DNA of 52,450 nucleotides. Source: JBGANR01 sp044222225. Its GTDB lineage: Bacteria > Actinomycetota > Actinomycetes > Mycobacteriales > Mycobacteriaceae. Of this stretch, positions 33,258-41,770 are shown piece after piece. Position 1 is the stretch's first letter, and the number at the start of each line of letters is the position of its first letter. The translations under genes and the position numbers were made by a program. The notes under the pieces were generated by a model that ran no database searches, was not told where the DNA came from, and was given only the letters and a program-made list of their open reading frames with translations. Where the stretch lies: assembly GCA_044222225.1 (NCBI GenBank), contig JBGANR010000027.1, positions 1-52,450 of the forward strand, read 5' to 3'.

Positions 33258-34253
33258 ATGACCTCGCATCTTCCGATCGCCCCCGACCGCAACCTCGCGA
33301 TGGAACTCGTCCGCGTCACGGAGGCGGCGGCCCTCGCGGCGGGACGCTGGGTCGGCCGCGGCGACAAGAACGGCGGCGACGGAGCGGCCGTCGACGCCAT
33401 GCGTCAGCTGCTGTCGTCGGTGTCGATGCGCGGCGTCGTCGTCATCGGCGAGGGCGAGAAGGACGAGGCGCCGATGCTCTACAACGGCGAGCAGGTGGGC
33501 AACGGCGAGGGGCCCGACTGCGACGTCGCCGTCGACCCCATCGACGGCACCCGGCTCATGGCCGAGGGCCGGGCGGGAGCGATCGCGGTCATCGCGGTCG
33601 CCGAGCGCGGCGCGATGTACGACCCGTCGGCCGTCTTCTACATGAACAAGATCGCCGTCGGCCCCGAGGCCGTCGGCGTCATCGACATCGACGCGCCCAT
33701 CAAGACCAACATCCGGGCCGTCGCGCGCGCCAAGGGCATCACGGTCCACGACACGACGGTCGTCGTCCTCGACCGCCCCCGCCATCACGGCCTCATCAAG
33801 GAGATCCGGAAGGCCGGCGCCAAGGTGCGGCTCATCTCCGACGGCGACGTCGCCGGCGCCATCGCGGCGGCGAGCGACGCGTCGAGCGTCGACATGCTCA
33901 TCGGCGTCGGCGGCACCCCCGAGGGCATCATCACCGCCGTCGCGATGAAGTGCATGGGCGGCGAGATCCAGGGCAAGCTGTGGCCCAAGGACGACGCCGA
34001 GCGGCAGCGGGCCGTCGACGCCGGTCACGACATCGACGCGACGCTCGGCACCGAGGACCTCGTGCGCGGCCCCAACACCTTCTTCGCCGCCACCGGCATC
34101 ACCAACGGCGACATGCTCCGCGGCGTCTCGTACCGGGCGAACGGTGCCACGACCCGCTCGCTGGTCATGCGCAGCAAGTCGGGCACGATCCGCAACGTGG
34201 AGGCCCTGCACCAGCTCGCCAAGCTGCGCGAGTTCAGCGCCATCGACCTGTAA
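33258..34253 (+). CDS. glpX: Class II fructose-1,6-bisphosphatase
   Basis: The 331-residue gluconeogenic enzyme hydrolyses fructose-1,6-bisphosphate. The metal site is VVVIGEGEKDEAPMLYNGEQ and CDVAVDPIDGTRLMAEGRAG. Further family stretches are RHHGLIKEIRKAGAKVRLIS, DMLIGVGGTPEGIITAVAMK and FFAATGITNGDMLRGVSY. ATG 33258 follows AGGAG by 7 nt. GlpX is the main FBPase of mycobacteria. It precedes fumC, as in the syntenic M. tuberculosis region. Confidence 0.96.
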   Translation: MTSHLPIAPDRNLAMELVRVTEAAALAAGRWVGRGDKNGGDGAAVDAMRQLLSSVSMRGVVVIGEGEKDEAPMLYNGEQVGNGEGPDCDVAVDPIDGTRLMAEGRAGAIAVIAVAERGAMYDPSAVFYMNKIAVGPEAVGVIDIDAPIKTNIRAVARAKGITVHDTTVVVLDRPRHHGLIKEIRKAGAKVRLISDGDVAGAIAAASDASSVDMLIGVGGTPEGIITAVAMKCMGGEIQGKLWPKDDAERQRAVDAGHDIDATLGTEDLVRGPNTFFAATGITNGDMLRGVSYRANGATTRSLVMRSKSGTIRNVEALHQLAKLREFSAIDL

Positions 34254-34315
34254 CCGGCGGGGTCTACGCGGGGTTCGTCACACCTGTCCGGACCACGCCC
34301 CGAAGCCGTCGTCGC

Positions 34316-34339
34316 TCATGGCAAAGTGATCTGCCATGA
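34316..34339. promoter_or_regulatory. Inverted repeat over the fumC start codon
   Basis: TCATGGCA (34316-34323) and TGCCATGA (34332-34339) are exact complements with an 8-nt spacer. The second arm contains the fumC ATG. No Shine-Dalgarno sequence is seen, so the structure could act as an operator or hide the start. Confidence 0.4.
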
Positions 34340-35742
34340 GCAACGACGCCACGCGGTTCCGGATCGAGCACGACACGATGGGCGAGGTCAAAGTACCCAT
34401 CGACGCCCTCTGGCGCGCCCAGACGCAGCGCGCCGTCGAGAACTTCCCCATCTCCTTCCGGCCGCTGGAGCGGACGCAGATCCGCGCGATGGGCCTGCTC
34501 AAGGCGGCGTGCGCGCAGGTGAACGCCGATCTGGGGCTGCTCGACGCCGAGAAGGCGAGCGCGATCGTCGCCGCCGCCACCGAGATCGCCGACGGCAAGC
34601 ACGACGACCAGTTCCCCATCGACGTCTTCCAGACCGGCTCGGGCACGAGCTCGAACATGAACGCCAACGAGGTCATCGCGTCGATCGCGGCGAAGGCGGG
34701 CGTCACGGTGCACCCGAACGACCACGTCAACATGTCGCAGAGTTCCAACGACACGTTCCCGACGGCCACGCACGTCGCCGCCACCGAGGCCGCGCTCGTC
34801 ACCCTCGTCCCCGCGCTCGACCACCTGCGCGCGGCCCTGGCCGCCAAGTCCGACGAGTGGCGCGACGTCGTCAAGTCCGGCCGCACCCACCTCATGGACG
34901 CCGTCCCGGTGACGCTCGGCCAGGAGTTCGGCGGCTACGCGCGCCAGGTCGAGGCGGGCATCGAACGCGTCCAGGCCGCAGCGCCGCGCGTCGGCGAGCT
35001 GCCGATCGGCGGCACCGCCGTCGGCACCGGCCTCAACGCGCCGGAGGGCTTCGGCACCCTGGTGACGGCCGAGCTCGTCAAGCTCACCGGCGTCACCGAG
35101 CTGCGTCTGGCCAAGGACAACTTCGAGGCGCAGGCCGCGCGCGACGGCCTCGTCGAGCTCTCCGGCGCCCTCAAGACGATCGCCGTCTCGCTGACGAAGA
35201 TCGCCAACGACGTCCGCTGGATGGGCTCGGGCCCGCTCACCGGTCTCGGTGAGATCCAGCTCCCCGACCTGCAGCCGGGCAGCTCGATCATGCCGGGCAA
35301 GGTCAACCCGGTGCTGCCGGAGGCCGTGACGCAGGTCGCGGCGCAGGTGATCGGCAACGACACCGCCGTCACCTGGGGCGGCGGCAACGGCGCCTTCGAG
35401 CTCAACGTCTACATCCCGATGATGGCCCGCAACGTCCTCGAGTCGATCACCCTGCTGGCCAACGTCTCGCGGCTCTTCGCCGACCGCTGCATCAGCGGCC
35501 TCGTCGCCAACGTCGACCGGCTCAAGACGCTCGCCGAGTCGTCGCCGTCGATCGTGACGCCGCTCAACAGCGCGATCGGCTACGAGGAGGCGGCGGCCGT
35601 CGCCAAGCAGGCTCTCAAGGAGGGCAAGACGATCCGTCAGACGGTCGTCGACCGCGGCCTCATCGGCGAGAACCTCTCCGAGGCTGAGCTCGACAGCCGG
35701 CTCGACGTGCTCAAGATGGCGAACGTCGACCGCAAGCGCTGA
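34336..35742 (+). CDS. fumC: Class II fumarate hydratase
   Basis: The 468-residue oxygen-stable fumarase interconverts fumarate and malate in the TCA cycle. Hallmarks are MGEVKVPIDALWRAQTQRAV, QTGSGTSSNMNANEVI, NMSQSSNDTFPTATHVAA, VVKSGRTHLMDAVPVTLGQE and the superfamily signature GSSIMPGKVNPVLPE with the catalytic Ser loop. The length is normal. The ATG at 34336 sits inside an inverted repeat. The gene follows glpX with an 82-bp gap. Confidence 0.97.
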   Translation: MSNDATRFRIEHDTMGEVKVPIDALWRAQTQRAVENFPISFRPLERTQIRAMGLLKAACAQVNADLGLLDAEKASAIVAAATEIADGKHDDQFPIDVFQTGSGTSSNMNANEVIASIAAKAGVTVHPNDHVNMSQSSNDTFPTATHVAATEAALVTLVPALDHLRAALAAKSDEWRDVVKSGRTHLMDAVPVTLGQEFGGYARQVEAGIERVQAAAPRVGELPIGGTAVGTGLNAPEGFGTLVTAELVKLTGVTELRLAKDNFEAQAARDGLVELSGALKTIAVSLTKIANDVRWMGSGPLTGLGEIQLPDLQPGSSIMPGKVNPVLPEAVTQVAAQVIGNDTAVTWGGGNGAFELNVYIPMMARNVLESITLLANVSRLFADRCISGLVANVDRLKTLAESSPSIVTPLNSAIGYEEAAAVAKQALKEGKTIRQTVVDRGLIGENLSEAELDSRLDVLKMANVDRKR

Positions 35743-35754
35743 GCGCGCGGCCCG

Positions 35755-36420
35755 TCAGTGCGCGGGCGCGGCGACCTGCAGGGAGATCATCGGCCGCTTG
35801 ACCGGGTCGAGCCAGCGGAGCAGGTTGAGCATCGCCTCCTCCGACGTCGCGACGCAGCCCCACGTGGGCTGCCCGTCGGTGACGTGCAGGAAGATCGCCG
35901 CGGCCCGCCCCGGGATGCGCTCGGGGTTGTGGGCGATGTTGATCGCGTAGTCGTACACCGGGCCCATGTCGTAGAGGTTCTCGCTGTCGCCGCCGGGGCT
36001 CTGCTCCTGGCGGACGTGCGTGTTGTAGGTCGGCGAGGACGGGTTCGCATCCCACCAGTCCATGCGGTCGGCCTGGAAGTACGGCATCCGCGTGCCGGGG
36101 TTCGGCTTGCGGCCGAACGCCTCGTCCAGCGCGAACAGGCCCGCGGGCGTCCGCCACACGTCGTCCGCGGGCTCGCCGAGGCCCAGACTGCCGAATTTGA
36201 CCGCCACCGGCGCGATGACCTGCGACCACACGCCGCGGTCGTCGCGCTCCCAGGCCGTCAGCATGCCGTCGACGTTCTCGGCCTTGGTGGACGTCACCGT
36301 GATGAGTTGCCGTGTGCCCTGCGGCAGCTGCGACAGATCCGCCGAGGCCGGTGCTGTGACGCCAGCGGCGAGCATCACCAATCCCACAAGAATCAAAAGC
36401 ATCTTCTTTAACATGCGCAC
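35755..36420 (-). CDS. Secreted L,D-transpeptidase/YkuD-like protein
   Basis: The protein has about 221 residues, with a signal peptide (MLKKMLLILVGLVMLAAGVT, then APASA) and a YkuD-type domain. RTPAGLFALDEAFGRKPNPG is the usual strand, and IFLHVTDGQPTWGCVATSEE carries His and the catalytic Cys (HxxxG...GC). The PYFQADRMDWWDANPSSPTY region resembles exported YkuD proteins of unknown substrate. Classical enzymes cross-link peptidoglycan; this subgroup has a TWGC in place of SHGC. On the minus strand CATACT lies six bases before GTG 36420, favouring that start over ATG 36414. Confidence 0.78.
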   Translation of the reverse strand: MRMLKKMLLILVGLVMLAAGVTAPASADLSQLPQGTRQLITVTSTKAENVDGMLTAWERDDRGVWSQVIAPVAVKFGSLGLGEPADDVWRTPAGLFALDEAFGRKPNPGTRMPYFQADRMDWWDANPSSPTYNTHVRQEQSPGGDSENLYDMGPVYDYAINIAHNPERIPGRAAAIFLHVTDGQPTWGCVATSEEAMLNLLRWLDPVKRPMISLQVAAPAH

Positions 36421-36467
36421 CAGGCCAGTATGCGCTGACACGCCGTGTCACACCAGATCGGAGAACG

Positions 36468-38087
36468 ATGTCACTGCACCCTGGCGAGATCTTCGCCGGA
36501 TACACCGTCGAACGGCGACTCGGCGTCGGCGGCATGGGCGAGGTCTACCTCGCCCGCCACCCGCGACTCCCCCGCTACGACGCCGTCAAGATCCTGCCCG
36601 CGCACCTGGCGACCGACGACGACTTCCGCGCCCGCTTCATCCGTGAGGCCGACGTCGCCGCACGTCTCGAACACCCCAACATCGTCGCCGTGCGCGACCG
36701 CGGCGACGACGCCGGCCGGCTGTGGATCGCCATGGAGTACGTCGACGGCGACGATGCCGACGCGCTGCTGCGCACGTCGCCGGAGGGCCTTCCGCCCGGC
36801 CGGGTCGCCGGGATCATCGCCGACGCCGCGCGCGGCCTCGACCACGCGCACTCCCTCGGCGTGCTGCATCGCGACGTCAAGCCCGCGAACCTGCTGCTCA
36901 CGACGCCTGCCGCCACCCGGGAACCGACCACGAAGCTGTCGGACTTCGGCATCGCCCGCGTCTACGACGACGCCACCGATCTGACGCGGACGGGCACGAC
37001 GATGGGGTCGTACGCCTACGCGTCGCCGGAACAGCTCAAGGGCGAGCCACTCGACCCGCGCGCCGACGTCTACAGCCTGGCCGCGACGGCGTACACGCTG
37101 CTCACCGGCCGGCGTGCGTTCGACGCGTCGAACCCGGCCGTCATCATCGCCTCGGTGCTCGACGCCACGCCACCGCCGGCGTCGGCGCGTCGGCCCGGCC
37201 TGCCGCCCGGCGTCGACGCCGTGCTGGCCCGCGGGCTGGCGAAGGACCGCGCACACCGCGCCCCGAGCTGCGGGGCGTTCGCGGCCGAGCTCGCCGACGC
37301 TCTGGCCGGTCGGCCCGCCGGCCCTGGGCCGACCGCCTGGCCCTCGGGTCCGCTCGGCCCGACGGCGCAGCAACCGCTGCCGCCGTACCGCACGACGGCG
37401 ATCGGACCGACGTCGCCGCCGACCCATCCGACGGCCGACGATGCCGCGACACCGCCGCCCGGACCCGTCCCGCCGGCCCGGCGCCGGTCGGCACTCCCCA
37501 CCGCCGTCGCCGCGGCCGTCGTCGCGGTCGCGCTGCTCGCGGCGGCGATCTTCGTCGTCACCCGGTCCGACGATTCGACGCCCGCCGCCGAGACCACGAC
37601 GCCGTCCACCGGTATCACCGCTGCGTCGACGCCGAATCCGACGGCGACGAGCCCGGGAACGGCCGTCCCGCCGTCGTCCGCCGCGCCGTCGCCCACCACC
37701 TCGACGCTCGGGCCCGCGCCACGCAATCCGGCCGATCTCGGACTGTCGACGCCCATCACCACTCCGACCTGTGACGGCACCGCGATCGTGGTCGTCGGCA
37801 ACTCGACGGCGGGCGATCGAGCGCAAGACGCCGCCGCCATCCGCGGCTTCCTCGCCGAGTACCCGAGCGCCCGCTACCTCTCCGGTATGTACGCCTGCCC
37901 GTCCATCCGGGTGCGCGGCGACGACGGCAATCTCGTCTACGCGGCCTACGTCGTCGTCGGCAACGGGTCGGCCGCGATGTGTCAGGCGCTCCGCTCCGGA
38001 CGCTACGGCGACCACTACGCCAAACTGCTGACCAACGACACCGGCAGCTATCCGCCCGAGCGCTTCTTCACCGCCAGCGACTGCTGA
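36468..38087 (+). CDS. PknB-type Ser/Thr protein kinase with extracellular domain
   Basis: The 539-residue membrane kinase has intact catalytic motifs. These are the glycine loop VERRLGVGGMGEVYLARHPR, Lys in YDAVKILPAHL, HRDVKPANLLL, DFGIARVYDD and SPEQLKGEPLDPRADVYSLA. A Pro-rich juxtamembrane stretch and one transmembrane helix (ALPTAVAAAVVAVALLAAAI) follow. After a Thr/Pro/Ser-rich stalk comes an external domain of ~110 residues (TAIVVVGNSTAGDRAQDAAA; FLAEYPSARYLSGMYACPSI) with four cysteines that probably pair. The ligand is unknown. ATG 36468 follows GGAGAACG. It is transcribed away from the L,D-transpeptidase gene. Confidence 0.9.
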   Translation: MSLHPGEIFAGYTVERRLGVGGMGEVYLARHPRLPRYDAVKILPAHLATDDDFRARFIREADVAARLEHPNIVAVRDRGDDAGRLWIAMEYVDGDDADALLRTSPEGLPPGRVAGIIADAARGLDHAHSLGVLHRDVKPANLLLTTPAATREPTTKLSDFGIARVYDDATDLTRTGTTMGSYAYASPEQLKGEPLDPRADVYSLAATAYTLLTGRRAFDASNPAVIIASVLDATPPPASARRPGLPPGVDAVLARGLAKDRAHRAPSCGAFAAELADALAGRPAGPGPTAWPSGPLGPTAQQPLPPYRTTAIGPTSPPTHPTADDAATPPPGPVPPARRRSALPTAVAAAVVAVALLAAAIFVVTRSDDSTPAAETTTPSTGITAASTPNPTATSPGTAVPPSSAAPSPTTSTLGPAPRNPADLGLSTPITTPTCDGTAIVVVGNSTAGDRAQDAAAIRGFLAEYPSARYLSGMYACPSIRVRGDDGNLVYAAYVVVGNGSAAMCQALRSGRYGDHYAKLLTNDTGSYPPERFFTASDC

Positions 38088-38123
38088 ACCGGGCGCCCGG
38101 CGACCCCTCGCACGTCGATGCTC

Positions 38124-38233
38124 CCCAGATGTCCGGCTGGGCGAGGCGCCGAGGAGATTATTGTCATGGCGCCTCGCCGCGCGGCGCCGAGGAGATTATT
38201 GTCATGGCGCCTCGCCCAGCCGGACATCCTGGG
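38124..38233. repeat. Compound palindrome E2: two identical 34-bp hairpins inside a 110-bp inverted repeat
   Basis: The outer arms 38129-38150 and 38206-38227 are perfect 22-bp inverted copies, extended to CCCAG/CTGGG with a one-base bulge. Inside, the 34-bp unit 38145-38178 is repeated exactly at 38183-38216 (period 38). Each unit is a GGCGCC-stem hairpin whose loop contains GATTATTGTC, the complement of the GACAATAATC core of E1. The element fills the gap between the convergent kinase and HAAS genes. Confidence 0.85.
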
Positions 38234-38243
38234 AGGTCTTCGC

Positions 38244-39572
38244 TTAGACGAAGCCGAAAACCAGTGGGAAGACGGTGACGACGATCGCCGCCCAGACCGC
38301 ATATGCCGGAAGTACGGCGGTCTGCCAGCGTTCGATCTCATCGAAGCGTCGCCGGCCGCGGACGAATCCGAAGCCGAGCCACGCCGATCTCGTGAGCACC
38401 ACGAGCAGGACGAGATTCAGCCCGAGCGCCGCGGCCTTGTTCGGCGAGCTGCCGAACTCGGCGATCCGCGTGATCATCGCCGCGAGCACCACGACGTCGA
38501 CGGTGATCGCGGCGACGACGAGCGCCACCTGGACGGCGTCGAACACGTCCGGACGCCGGCGCGGGTCGCGTGCCGAGACGGCGTACAGCAGCAGGCCGAC
38601 GACCAGCACGAGGACGCCGGCCATGAGGACCAGCAGATCGCGATCCACGCCGATCAGCCCCGGACGCGACGCGAACGCTCCGAGCACGGCCAGCAGCATC
38701 GCAAGCGTCAGCGGGGTGAAGATGCGCGTGAGCACCGGCGCGATGTTCTCGATGACGTCCTGCTTCGCCTCCACCAGCCATGCCGCGACGAGCACGGCCC
38801 CGGCCGCGCCGCACGGGACGACCCACCCGGTGACGAACGACTCCGCCCCGATCCCGATCGCATCGAACGAGGCGATGCTCAACCCGCACAGCACCCCGCC
38901 GCCGAGCGCGATGAGCACGTAGTAGATGACGAACTCACCGGTGAACCTGACCGCGTCCATCCGCCGCGGCCCCGACCGCCACTCGCCGCCCATGTAGGCG
39001 TACCCGACGGCGAACCACAGCACGATCGGCGTGTGGATGGCGACGAGCACCTCCGTCGCGCCTTCGGGCTCGAACGGATACACGTTGACCACCGCGCTGG
39101 CGATGGCGAACACACCGGCCGGCACGGCGGCCGAGCGCCAGGACAGCGCCCGTTTCCAGACGAAGTAGGCGGCGAGGAAGGGCAACACGAGGAAGGCGAG
39201 ATTGCGGGCCAGCCCGCTGTCGCCGAGCCATTCCACGCCGCCGCGCACCGTCAGGCCCGCGAGAACGGCGAGGCCGAGGACGACCACCAGCTCGTGGGGC
39301 CGCCCCGGTTCCTCCGGCGCCGCGTCCAGCACCAGCTGCTTCCACAGCCGGTCGGAGTGCTCGCGCGCGAACTCGCGAGCGATCGCGTCCGTGCCGCCCA
39401 TGCGTTTGACGGCGACGAGGAACGCCTCATCGTCCGCCAGACCGCGCTCGGTGAGCTCCTGGATCTGATCCCGCAGATGCGATTCGAGCTCGTCGACCTC
39501 GGCCGCCGCCATCCGCCGGCGGCCTTCGAGGTAGCCGCGCCACTGCTCGATCTGCACGTCGAGCCCGCTCAT
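38244..39572 (-). CDS. HAAS-domain polytopic membrane protein
   Basis: The 442-residue protein starts with a HAAS/DUF1700-like cytoplasmic helical domain (QIEQWRGYLEGRRRMAAAEV, then DELESHLRDQIQELTERGLA and DDEAFLVAVKRMGG). About ten hydrophobic segments follow. HAAS domains are regularly encoded directly after PadR genes, and the pair is thought to act in membrane signalling. The start codon overlaps the PadR stop (ATGA), so the two are co-translated. The catalytic or transport role is unknown. Confidence 0.82.
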   Translation of the reverse strand: MSGLDVQIEQWRGYLEGRRRMAAAEVDELESHLRDQIQELTERGLADDEAFLVAVKRMGGTDAIAREFAREHSDRLWKQLVLDAAPEEPGRPHELVVVLGLAVLAGLTVRGGVEWLGDSGLARNLAFLVLPFLAAYFVWKRALSWRSAAVPAGVFAIASAVVNVYPFEPEGATEVLVAIHTPIVLWFAVGYAYMGGEWRSGPRRMDAVRFTGEFVIYYVLIALGGGVLCGLSIASFDAIGIGAESFVTGWVVPCGAAGAVLVAAWLVEAKQDVIENIAPVLTRIFTPLTLAMLLAVLGAFASRPGLIGVDRDLLVLMAGVLVLVVGLLLYAVSARDPRRRPDVFDAVQVALVVAAITVDVVVLAAMITRIAEFGSSPNKAAALGLNLVLLVVLTRSAWLGFGFVRGRRRFDEIERWQTAVLPAYAVWAAIVVTVFPLVFGFV

Positions 39573-39952
39573 CAGACGGTCCCCGGACGCAGCGGGAAGG
39601 ACACGGGGGTCGCGGCGTCGAGCACGAACTCGTGCCAGGCGCGGTCGAGGGCGTCGCTGACGACGACCCACTGCCGCCGCCGCTCGGCCAGCGCCTCCCG
39701 GCCGGCGTCGGTGATCGCGTAGTGCTTGCGGCGTCGCCCGATGTCGGAGATCTGCCAGTGCGAGGACACGTGTCCCAGCCGTTCGAGCCGGTGCAACAGC
39801 GGATAGAGCATGCCGTCGGTCCACTCCATCCGGCCGGCGGACAGCTCGTTCACCCGCTTGAGGATGGCGTACCCGTAGCTCTCCCCTTCGGTGAGGATGC
39901 TCAGGACCAGCGGCGTCGCCGAGGCGGCGACGAGGTCTTTGTCGATGCGCAT
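39572..39952 (-). CDS. PadR-family transcriptional regulator
   Basis: The 126-residue protein has a PadR winged helix: PLVLSILTEGESYGYAILKR, VNELSAGRMEWTDGMLYPLL and HRLERLGHVSSHWQISDIGR, then RRKHYAITDAGREALAERR. It probably represses its own operon with the HAAS membrane gene through a long palindrome directly upstream. ATG 39952 follows GGAGGGACGATC. PadR proteins often respond to small molecules or membrane stress. Confidence 0.9.
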   Translation of the reverse strand: MRIDKDLVAASATPLVLSILTEGESYGYAILKRVNELSAGRMEWTDGMLYPLLHRLERLGHVSSHWQISDIGRRRKHYAITDAGREALAERRRQWVVVSDALDRAWHEFVLDAATPVSFPLRPGTV

Positions 39953-39962
39953 GATCGTCCCT

Positions 39963-40013
39963 CCGATACCTAGATCTGCTAGGTCAAAGCTACCTAGCAG
40001 ATCTAGGTATCGG
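39963..40013. promoter_or_regulatory. PadR operator: 22-bp perfect inverted repeat
   Basis: The arm 39963-39984 (starting CCGATACCTAG) is exactly complementary to 39992-40013, with a 7-nt centre. It is AT-rich and lies 10 bp upstream of the padR start codon. The minus strand also shows TTGACC (39983-39988) as a possible -35 inside the palindrome, so bound PadR would block transcription. Confidence 0.72.
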
Positions 40014-40033
40014 CAACCTCGACCTTCACGACG

Positions 40034-41389
40034 TCAGTTCGGACCGAACTCCTCGAGCATGTCCGTCACCAGCTCGGCGATCGCCGAACGCTCCGAACGC
40101 ATCAGCGTCACGTGCGCGAACAGCGGGTGCCCCTTGAGCTTCTCGATGACGGCCGCGACGCCGTCGTGCCGGCCGACGCGGAGGTTGTCCCGCTGCGCGA
40201 CGTCATGGGTGAGGACGACGCGCGAGCCCTTGCCCAGCCGGGACAGCACGGTCAGCAGGACGTTGCGCTCCAGCGACTGCGCCTCGTCGACGATGACGAA
40301 GGAGTCGTGCAGCGAACGGCCGCGGATGTGCGTCAGCGGCAACACCTCCAGCATCCCGCGCGCGAGCACCTCCTCGATGACGGCCGGCGATGCGAGTCCG
40401 TCGAGGGTGTCGTAGACGGCCTGCGCCCACGGCCCCATCTTGTCCGCCTCGCTGCCGGGCAGGTAGCCGAGCTCCTGGCCGCCGACGGCGTAGAGCGGCC
40501 GGAAGACGACGACCTTGCGGTGCGCCCGCCGCTCCAGCACGGCCTCGAGGCCCGCGCACAGCGCCAGCGCCGACTTGCCGGTGCCCGCCCGGCCGCCCAG
40601 CGAGACGATGCCGACCGACTCGTCGAGCAGCAGGTCCAGGGCGACGCGCTGCTCCGCGGAGCGACCGTGCAGCCCGAACGCCTCCCGATCGCCGCGCACG
40701 AGCCGCACCTTCTTCTCCGGCGTGACGCGGCCGAGCGCGCTGCTGCCGGGCCCGAGCAGACGCAGCCCCGTGTGGCAGGGCAGATCGTCGGCGCCGGTCG
40801 TCGAACGCCGAAGATCCGCCAGCTCGACGACGCCGTTGGCGAACAACTCGTCGATCAGCTCGGTCGTCGTCGATAGCTCGGCCATCCCCGTCCAGCCCGA
40901 CGGCACGACGTCCTGGGCGTGGTATTCGTCGGCGGCCAGGCCGACGGCGCCGGCCTTGACACGCAGCGGCGTGTCCTTCGAGACGAGGGTGACGTCCCGG
41001 CCGTCGGCCCGCAGGTTGAGCGCGCAGGCGAGGATGCGGGAGTCGTTGGACCCGCCACGGAAGCCCGCGGGCAGCACCGCCGAATCCGTGTGATTGAGCT
41101 CGACCTGCAGCGTTCCGCCCTCGGTTCCGACGGGGACGGGCAGGTCGAGCCGGCCGTACTCGACACGCAGATCGTCGAGCAGACGCAGCGCCTGGCGGGC
41201 GAACCAGCCCAGTTCGTGGTGATGCCGCTTGCCTTCCAGCTCGCCGATGACGACGAGCGGGAGCACGACGTCGTGCTCGGCGAACCGCAGCACGGCCCAC
41301 GGATCGGAGAGCAGCACGGACGTGTCGAGCACATAGGTGCGCGTGGACGCCGACGGTCTGGCGGCGGTTCGCTTGGCCTGAGAGGTCAC
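40034..41389 (-). CDS. phoH2: PhoH2: PIN domain fused to PhoH-type ATPase
   Basis: The 451-residue protein has an N-terminal PIN ribonuclease domain (TYVLDTSVLLSDPWAVLRFA; acidic residues in VIGELEGKRHH and SNDSRILACALNL; DVTLVSKDTPLRVKA). The C-terminal PhoH ATPase has VSLGGRAGTGKSALALCAGL and SFVIVDEAQSLERNVLLTVL. In mycobacteria PhoH2 is an RNA-unwinding and cleaving toxin in a phoAT-phoH2 pair. GTG 41389 follows AAGGAG by 5 nt and replaces a longer frame. A small ORF overlaps its start by 4 nt. Position near desA and glyA matches Rv1095. Confidence 0.93.
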   Translation of the reverse strand: MTSQAKRTAARPSASTRTYVLDTSVLLSDPWAVLRFAEHDVVLPLVVIGELEGKRHHHELGWFARQALRLLDDLRVEYGRLDLPVPVGTEGGTLQVELNHTDSAVLPAGFRGGSNDSRILACALNLRADGRDVTLVSKDTPLRVKAGAVGLAADEYHAQDVVPSGWTGMAELSTTTELIDELFANGVVELADLRRSTTGADDLPCHTGLRLLGPGSSALGRVTPEKKVRLVRGDREAFGLHGRSAEQRVALDLLLDESVGIVSLGGRAGTGKSALALCAGLEAVLERRAHRKVVVFRPLYAVGGQELGYLPGSEADKMGPWAQAVYDTLDGLASPAVIEEVLARGMLEVLPLTHIRGRSLHDSFVIVDEAQSLERNVLLTVLSRLGKGSRVVLTHDVAQRDNLRVGRHDGVAAVIEKLKGHPLFAHVTLMRSERSAIAELVTDMLEEFGPN

Positions 41390-41625
41390 GGTGGCTCCTT
41401 GCGGACGCGCGGCCCCACGCGCCCACCTGATCGGTGGGCCGGCCGGTTCACGAGGGACGGAGCCGCTAGGCCCGCGCCGCGGGAACCGGGGCCGGCTCCC
41501 TCGCACTCATCAGAGCCACGATCATCGAACCTCCCGGGACGAACCGCTTCCCCCGGCCCGTCACCGTCGAACCTACGCCCGCCCGGCCGGACGCTCCCGG
41601 GTATCGACGACGCGTCGATGAACAT
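41386..41625 (-). CDS. Candidate PhoAT-like small protein overlapping phoH2
   Basis: An ORF of 79 codons starts at ATG 41625 (MFIDASSIPGSVRPGGRRFD) and ends KEPP with a TGA overlapping the phoH2 GTG by 4 nt. The start has GGAGG about 10 nt upstream. Mycobacterial phoH2 is preceded by an overlapping, long-unannotated antitoxin gene (phoAT), so the architecture agrees. The sequence itself is Gly/Arg-rich with few hydrophobic residues, so coding is not certain. The remaining 145 bp up to 41770 show nothing else clear. Confidence 0.4.
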   Translation of the reverse strand: MFIDASSIPGSVRPGGRRFDGDGPGEAVRPGRFDDRGSDECEGAGPGSRGAGLAAPSLVNRPAHRSGGRVGPRVRKEPP

Positions 41626-41770
41626 CGTGTGACGTCCTCCCCCGCACCCGGGCGCGTCGAGCCGCGGCGCCGCCCGGCGGATCGGGACGTCCGCCCCTGG
41701 AATCCGGGACGCCGGGACGCGCACCGTCGGAGGCGGCCCCGGCGGACGTCCGGGGCGAAGGAGGACACCG

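Noticed and set aside
36471..38015. A 514-codon minus-strand ORF opposite the Ser/Thr kinase
   Set aside because: It is Arg/Gly-rich with no domain, and the kinase on the other strand has every catalytic motif.
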